Below the pieces are notes generated by a model. The model ran no database searches, was not told the DNA's origin, and saw nothing but the letters and a program-made list of their open reading frames with translations. A program made the translations under genes and the position numbers. Shown here piece by piece: positions 59,775-64,000 of a DNA stretch of 64,000 nt. The DNA comes from Limnochordia bacterium (GTDB taxonomy: Bacteria; Bacillota; Limnochordia; DUMW01). Location of the stretch: the NCBI GenBank assembly GCA_023230925.1, contig JALNWK010000006.1:16372-80371 (forward strand), written 5' to 3'. The first letter of the stretch is position 1. The number at the start of each line of letters is the position of its first letter.

Positions 59775-60491
59775 TTGAAGTGGTCCTTTTCTATGGTTGG
59801 ATGCTTGATCGTACTTGTTTTGTGTACCTACGGGACCTTTGCCCAGGAATATTTCCAGCCGCAAATTCTGCCGGCCTACTATACGAAGCGCGCACCGAGC
59901 ATTGATGGGGAGCTTAAGGAATGGCAACATATTACTCCTGTGTATTTGAGTAGTACAAGTCCTAGCTGGCTCCAGGGCTTTCGAGTATGGGAACCTAAGG
60001 TGACGAACGAGGCCATTATTCCAAATCAGTTTAGTAGTGCCCAGTTGTGGTTTATGTGGGATCAGAAGAATCTCTACGTGGCAGCCCGAATCTGGGAAGA
60101 GGAAATATCGAAGCATTCCCGGCTGAATATCTACCTAGACCCGTGGGGACGTCGCTCAAACAAGGTTATGCCTGGACAGGTATGTTGTCGTATTGCCTAT
60201 GCCACTAGTTTGCGGGATGGGGCGGTGATTGAGGATCTTTCCACCCGCAAGACAACGCGACTCTTGGAGGTTGTGACGGTACCGTGGAATGAGGGGTGGA
60301 TTATTGAGGCTACCATACCGTTGAATGTAGTTCTAGGCTCCCCCTTGCTGCCCGAGCGGGAAATGACCTGTGACATCACTTTAGAGAAGATGAATGAGGT
60401 GGGGAGCCGCAAGTCGGCTTTGTCATACTTTGGGGGTATGGAACACTGGCTCAAAAGCTACGCGTGGGGGAGTATGTTGCTTAGCGAATAG
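59775..60491 (+). CDS. Secreted CBM9-like carbohydrate-binding domain protein
   Basis: 238 residues: signal peptide (MVGCLIVLVLCTYGTFAQ), then a single carbohydrate-binding-module-9-like domain. It has the typical APSIDGELKEWQ opening, SAQLWFMWDQKNLYVAARI, LNIYLDPWG, and WIIEATIPLNVVLG near the end. Such domains bind sugars or act as heme/sugar-binding sandwiches; the ligand is not predictable. TTG 59775 follows GGAGGAGTGAG. No catalytic domain is attached. Confidence 0.78.
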   Translation: MKWSFSMVGCLIVLVLCTYGTFAQEYFQPQILPAYYTKRAPSIDGELKEWQHITPVYLSSTSPSWLQGFRVWEPKVTNEAIIPNQFSSAQLWFMWDQKNLYVAARIWEEEISKHSRLNIYLDPWGRRSNKVMPGQVCCRIAYATSLRDGAVIEDLSTRKTTRLLEVVTVPWNEGWIIEATIPLNVVLGSPLLPEREMTCDITLEKMNEVGSRKSALSYFGGMEHWLKSYAWGSMLLSE

Positions 60492-60639
60492 TAGATTGGT
60501 TGTTGAACGGGACTTTTGCAGCAACGACAGTAATAGAGGCCGCTGATGCTTGTGTAGCAAGTACTTGTCGGTTCTGGTATTACAATGAGTTGTACATATT
60601 GAGGGTTTTTTCGTTCCTCTAGAATTTTTGTAAGATCCC

Positions 60640-61420
60640 CTAGTTTAGGATATTTATGGCTGAGATGAACACCAAGTACTTCTGTGATTGCTTTTTAGTC
60701 TGAATTTCCCTCAAGTTTATGGGCCACCTTGTTTTTGATCCTGAATGTTTCTGGATCACTCCGAAAAGCCAACAGAATTTCCCTTTGAGTCTTTGTTGGC
60801 GGACCCAGAAGCTGATCTCCCATCCTATAGGATACTTTTCCATCGATTTAACACGGCCTTCACTGTAGGGGCCGGCCTCTTTGTTTGTTTTTGCATAATG
60901 CAGATCATATCCGCCCAGAGGATCTGTGTGATAAATCTTCTGAATAATTTTCCGTCCATGGACGTGTCGGTGTGTGTTTGAAGCCGATACAGCTTTAGAG
61001 GGTTCTTCATACTTTCATAAGGATTCTCAATCCCATCGCGTCTGAGATAGTGTCTGATAGCCTCTTCTGGAGTATGCTTCGCTACATTTAGTTGGCACAA
61101 ATACTTAGACCCTCGTTAATTTCCTCATCATTCTTTTCATAGGAAATCAGCTTACCCCGCTGTACTTCTACATTATAGCAGGGTTCTTGCTTCCCCTAGT
61201 GGTTTTACCCTGCTGTCTTTCGAGTTCTTCACCTCCTTTTCCAATCTTTTCATAAAGAACGGTTTCGTCTGGGGCCGTTTTTACACTACTGTAGTAAATA
61301 AAAATCTGGTAGTCCCTCTTTATTTCCTACTTGGAGATAAAGCCTCTCGATCCATTCCTTTACCTCTACCTCATCACTAGGGATCCGTGTATCTCTCTGA
61401 CCTAGAACACCTAGTCATCA
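60640..61420 (-). pseudogene. Decayed IS1634/IS4-type transposase remnant
   Basis: Reading the minus strand, fragments in different frames together resemble a transposase C terminus. The fragments, in order, are EVEVKEWIERLYLQVGN, DETVLYEKIGKGGEEL, NVEVQRGKLISYEKNDEE, RRDGIENPYESMKNPL, MDGKLFRRFITQILWADMI and PPTKTQREILLAF. Stops and frameshifts interrupt it several times. The motif of IEN-F/Y-xxxKN-L followed by MxGxLFxxFI is that of IS1634-like elements. No terminal inverted repeats or target duplications were found. It is a dead relic filling most of the 1.2-kb gap before the thrS promoter. Confidence 0.6.
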
Positions 61421-61638
61421 ACTTCTTACTCATACATATGGGAAAGAAATGTGCCCCGGAGGCATTATGCCGCAAGGGCTTCAAGAAGTGTGCCTCCAGT
61501 AAGGTGCCAAACTAACGAAAAAACTTGACGAGTAGTCCTCACAACCAATAGTATGATAGTCTTTATTTGGAACGGCTTTATTGGGTTGCTGCAAAACTAG
61601 GGAATCAAGCACATTGCATGGCTCAGCAGATTTGGCTG

Positions 61639-61667
61639 TTGACACCACCGATGCCATTGGATATAAT
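61639..61667 (+). promoter_or_regulatory. Consensus sigma-A promoter of thrS
   Basis: TTGACA (61639-61644), 17-base spacer, TATAAT (61662-61667): a perfect match 290 bases before the thrS start, at the head of the T-box leader. Confidence 0.95.
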
Positions 61668-61679
61668 AAGGAGCAAATA

Positions 61680-61932
61680 TATTTGGCATAGACTTAATAG
61701 TGATGATGAGGAAAGTAGCTAAGGAAAGGGTTTACAGAAAAGGGAAGCCGTAGGTTGAAAGCTCCCTAACACTTCCTTTGGCGAAGACCCCCTCTGAACT
61801 GCAGGCTGAACTCATAGTAAGCCGGGCCGGTTGCACCGTTATCGCATGGAATGAGACTACCTAAGTTATGTAGTAATTAGGGTGGAACCACGTGAGGTTA
61901 ACCTCTCGTCCCTTTCGGGCGAGGGGTTTTTT
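61680..61932 (+). promoter_or_regulatory. T-box riboswitch of thrS
   Basis: The leader has a kink-turn-like GATGATGAGGAAAGTAG near 61691 at the base of Stem I. The T-box AGGGTGGAACCACG is at 61879-61892. The terminator stem CCTCTCGTCC/GGGCGAGGGG (61902-61926, two G-U pairs) is followed by TTTTTT. The TGGA bulge would pair with a UCCA tRNA end. ACC at 61787-61789 is a possible Thr specifier codon. Uncharged tRNA-Thr would stabilise the antiterminator and raise thrS expression. Confidence 0.88.
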
Positions 61933-61956
61933 GATGTTTTGAAAGGAGTGTTTCAT

Positions 61957-63876
61957 TTGTCACAGATAGAGATTACGTTACCGGACAAGAGCAAAAAGAA
62001 TTACCCCCAAGGAGTTCTTCCTTTGGAGATTGCCGTAGACATCTCCCCTGGGTTGGCGAGGAAGGCAGTGGCGGCTGTAGTGGATGATGTATTGGTGGAT
62101 CTGAATCATCCACTGGAGGCAGACAGTACGGTCCGTATTATTACCAGCGATGACGCCGAGGCGTTGGAGATCCTAAGACATACTGCGGCCCATATTATGG
62201 CCCAGGCAGTCTTAAGGCTTTATCCAGGAGCGAAACTGGCGATTGGCCCTGCGATCAGCGATGGATTCTACTATGACTTTGACCTGGAAGAGTCATTGGG
62301 TTCCAATGAGCTGGTGGAAATAGAGGCGGAAATGGAACGGATTATTGCCGCGGATCTAGCAATCGAGCGGAGGGAGATGTCCCTTGATGAGGCCATAGAG
62401 TTCTTCAAAGCAAATGATCAGGAGTACAAAGTGGAGCTCCTTGAAGATCTGGATAGCGATGTGATCAGCCTCTACAAACAGGGCGAATTTGTGGATTTGT
62501 GTCGTGGCCCGCACCTTCTGTCTACAGGGAAGCTTCCTGCCTTCAAACTGCTAAACACTGCCGGTGCCTACTGGCGGGGCGATTCTGATCGACCCATGCT
62601 GCAGCGGATTTATGGGACCGCGTTTTTCCGAAAGAAGCACCTTACTGAGCACCTCCATCGTTTGGAGGAGGCAGCCAAACGGGACCATCGCAAATTAGGC
62701 AAGCAACTGGACCTATTTAGTATCTGCGATGAAGGGCCGGGTTTTCCCCTGTTCCATCCCCGGGGTATGGCGATTCGCAGGAAACTAGAGGATTTCTGGC
62801 GTCGGGAGCACAAGCTAAGGGGCTACCAGGAAATCCAGACTCCGATTATCCTCAGTGAAGAGCTATGGCGTCAGTCGGGTCATTACGATCATTACCGGGA
62901 GAATATGTACTTTACCGTGATCGATGAGAAGAAATACGCGATTAAACCGATGAACTGTCCTGGTTCCTTGTTGGTATATCGGCGGAAGATGCATTCATAC
63001 AAGGAACTGCCCCTGCGTTATGCGGAACTTGGCTTGGTTCATCGCCATGAAATGTCAGGAGTACTCCATGGGTTGATGCGTGTTCGTAATTTCACCCAGG
63101 ACGATGCTCATATTTTTATGACCCCCGAACAGATTGAATCGGAGATTACCCAGGTTATGGAGCTAGTTGATTACGTCTACAGGGACGTGTTTGGGTTTAA
63201 CTACCACGTTGAACTAAGTACCCGTCCTGAGAATTCCATGGGCTCTGATGAGATTTGGGAAAGGGCCACAGCGGCATTACAGGCGGCCTTGAATGCGAAG
63301 AATATGTCCTATGTCATCAATGAAGGTGATGGAGCCTTCTATGGTCCAAAGATTGATTTCCATCTGGAGGATTGTCTTGGCCGTACCTGGCAGTGTGGCA
63401 CCGTACAACTAGACTTCTTGATGCCGGAGCGATTTGATCTATCATATATTGGTGAGGACGGTCAGAAGCATCGGCCGGTTATGGTACACCGTGTGGTTTT
63501 CGGCAGCCTAGAGCGGTTTATAGGTATACTGATTGAACACTTCGCCGGAGCGTTCCCCCTGTGGCTTGCCCCAGTGCAAGTACAGGTGATTCCCGTTGGG
63601 CAAGACTTCTTAGCCTATGCCAATAATATTGCTACTGAGTTAACCCGGTGTGGTTTTGATGTTGAAGTGGATGAGCGAGACGAAAAAGTTGGCTACAAGA
63701 TTCGCAATGCCCAGGTAAACCAGGTACCTTATATGCTCATCCTTGGCGAGAAGGAGCATACCGGAAATTGTGTCTCGGTGAGGCATCGACGGCAAGGAGA
63801 TCTAGGGACCATGTCTTTAACTGAGTTCATCGCTAAGCTGCAAGGGGAGCTTTTGGTCACTAGACGCTCAGAATAG
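61957..63876 (+). CDS. thrS: Threonyl-tRNA synthetase
   Basis: Charges tRNA-Thr. The 639-residue protein has an N-terminal TGS domain and the editing domain with HTAAHIMAQAV (HxxxH) and LCRGPHL. The class II core has PMNCPGS, motif 2 MRVRNFTQDDAHIF and motif 3 VVFGSLERFIGILIEHFAG. The C-terminal anticodon-binding domain has VEVDERDEKVGYKIR. TTG 61957 has AAAGGAGTG upstream. An in-frame ATG at 61882 lies inside the T-box and is rejected. It is preceded by ytxC and DUF445. Confidence 0.97.
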   Translation: MSQIEITLPDKSKKNYPQGVLPLEIAVDISPGLARKAVAAVVDDVLVDLNHPLEADSTVRIITSDDAEALEILRHTAAHIMAQAVLRLYPGAKLAIGPAISDGFYYDFDLEESLGSNELVEIEAEMERIIAADLAIERREMSLDEAIEFFKANDQEYKVELLEDLDSDVISLYKQGEFVDLCRGPHLLSTGKLPAFKLLNTAGAYWRGDSDRPMLQRIYGTAFFRKKHLTEHLHRLEEAAKRDHRKLGKQLDLFSICDEGPGFPLFHPRGMAIRRKLEDFWRREHKLRGYQEIQTPIILSEELWRQSGHYDHYRENMYFTVIDEKKYAIKPMNCPGSLLVYRRKMHSYKELPLRYAELGLVHRHEMSGVLHGLMRVRNFTQDDAHIFMTPEQIESEITQVMELVDYVYRDVFGFNYHVELSTRPENSMGSDEIWERATAALQAALNAKNMSYVINEGDGAFYGPKIDFHLEDCLGRTWQCGTVQLDFLMPERFDLSYIGEDGQKHRPVMVHRVVFGSLERFIGILIEHFAGAFPLWLAPVQVQVIPVGQDFLAYANNIATELTRCGFDVEVDERDEKVGYKIRNAQVNQVPYMLILGEKEHTGNCVSVRHRRQGDLGTMSLTEFIAKLQGELLVTRRSE

Positions 63877-64000
63877 GCGAGCTATTTGCGATGTTTGGAA
63901 GTAGGCATTGTAACGGGATTTGCTCTTGGGGCAAAAATGTGTTTACCCCAAGACGATCCCATGAATACGGCATTTTCGCATAGCAGAAAAATATGATCAG

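Noticed and set aside
61882..61956. Upstream in-frame ATG extension of thrS
   Set aside because: It lies within the T-box antiterminator/terminator, and thrS homologues start at the TTG behind AAAGGAGTG.

Overview
The window is about 64 kb of chromosome from a spore-forming member of the Firmicutes. The evidence for this is Spo0A, an alpha/beta-type SASP, YtxC, RemA, a T-box in front of thrS, AGGAGG-type ribosome binding sites with many TTG and GTG starts, and the Firmicutes gene order fmt/rsmB/rlmN/PP2C/Ser-Thr kinase/rsgA/rpe. Two traits are unusual for a typical monoderm Firmicute. There is a secretin (CpaC/RcpA) inside a Tad pilus cluster. There is also an actinobacteria-like block (mIHF-type protein next to gmk; fhaA-fhaB-pstP-ftsW-pbpA-pknB). 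I infer a deep-branching, possibly diderm lineage such as Limnochordia-like or Halanaerobiales-like bacteria; this is inference, not a taxonomic assignment.

Layout. 1-4547: end of a purine operon (purM partial, purN, purH, purD). 4519-6249: convergent rqcH/NFACT gene. 6402-8333: secreted sugar-binding protein with an extra C-terminal beta-sandwich. 8334-8984: gene-poor. 8985-10375: a compact three-gene module, with a putative ADP-ribosyltransferase toxin, a small protein and a SecB-like chaperone, organised like a toxin-antitoxin-chaperone (CmdTAC-like) defence locus. 10457-14075: TPR protein and a P2A-type calcium ATPase. 14089-24040: yicC, mIHF, remA, gmk, rpoZ, priA, def, fmt, DUF116, zinc metallopeptidase, rsmB, spo0A. 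24033-25743: fused ABC permease and tRNA-Pro on the minus strand. 25827-35121: rlmN, the FHA/phosphatase/FtsW/PBP/kinase block, rsgA, rpe. 35238-44577: a complete Tad pilus cluster lying between rpe and thiN, which are normally adjacent. 44819-50311: thiN, zinc ribbon, HD hydrolase, apbE, Gx, NusG-II, DUF362 ferredoxin. 50358-54379 (minus): SASP, DUF72, and a split ligD plus ku operon with a forespore-type promoter. 54460-58139: two three-gene tRNA clusters flanking a GH4 glycosidase and a homocitrate-synthase-family enzyme. 58192-63876: ytxC, DUF445, CBM9-like secreted protein, a decayed transposase, and T-box-controlled thrS.

How the parts fit. Most of the window is housekeeping: purine synthesis, translation initiation (def/fmt), ribosome rescue and maturation (rqcH, rsgA, rlmN), replication restart (priA) and growth/division signalling (PP2C, PASTA kinase, FHA proteins, FtsW, PBP). 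Accessory content is concentrated in the TAC-like locus, the Tad pilus block, and the sugar-related orphans.

A recurring oddity is that four genes (purH, rpoZ, def, tadC) have a Shine-Dalgarno sequence too far from the start codon in linear distance, but with a perfect hairpin exactly between the two, so that folding restores normal spacing.
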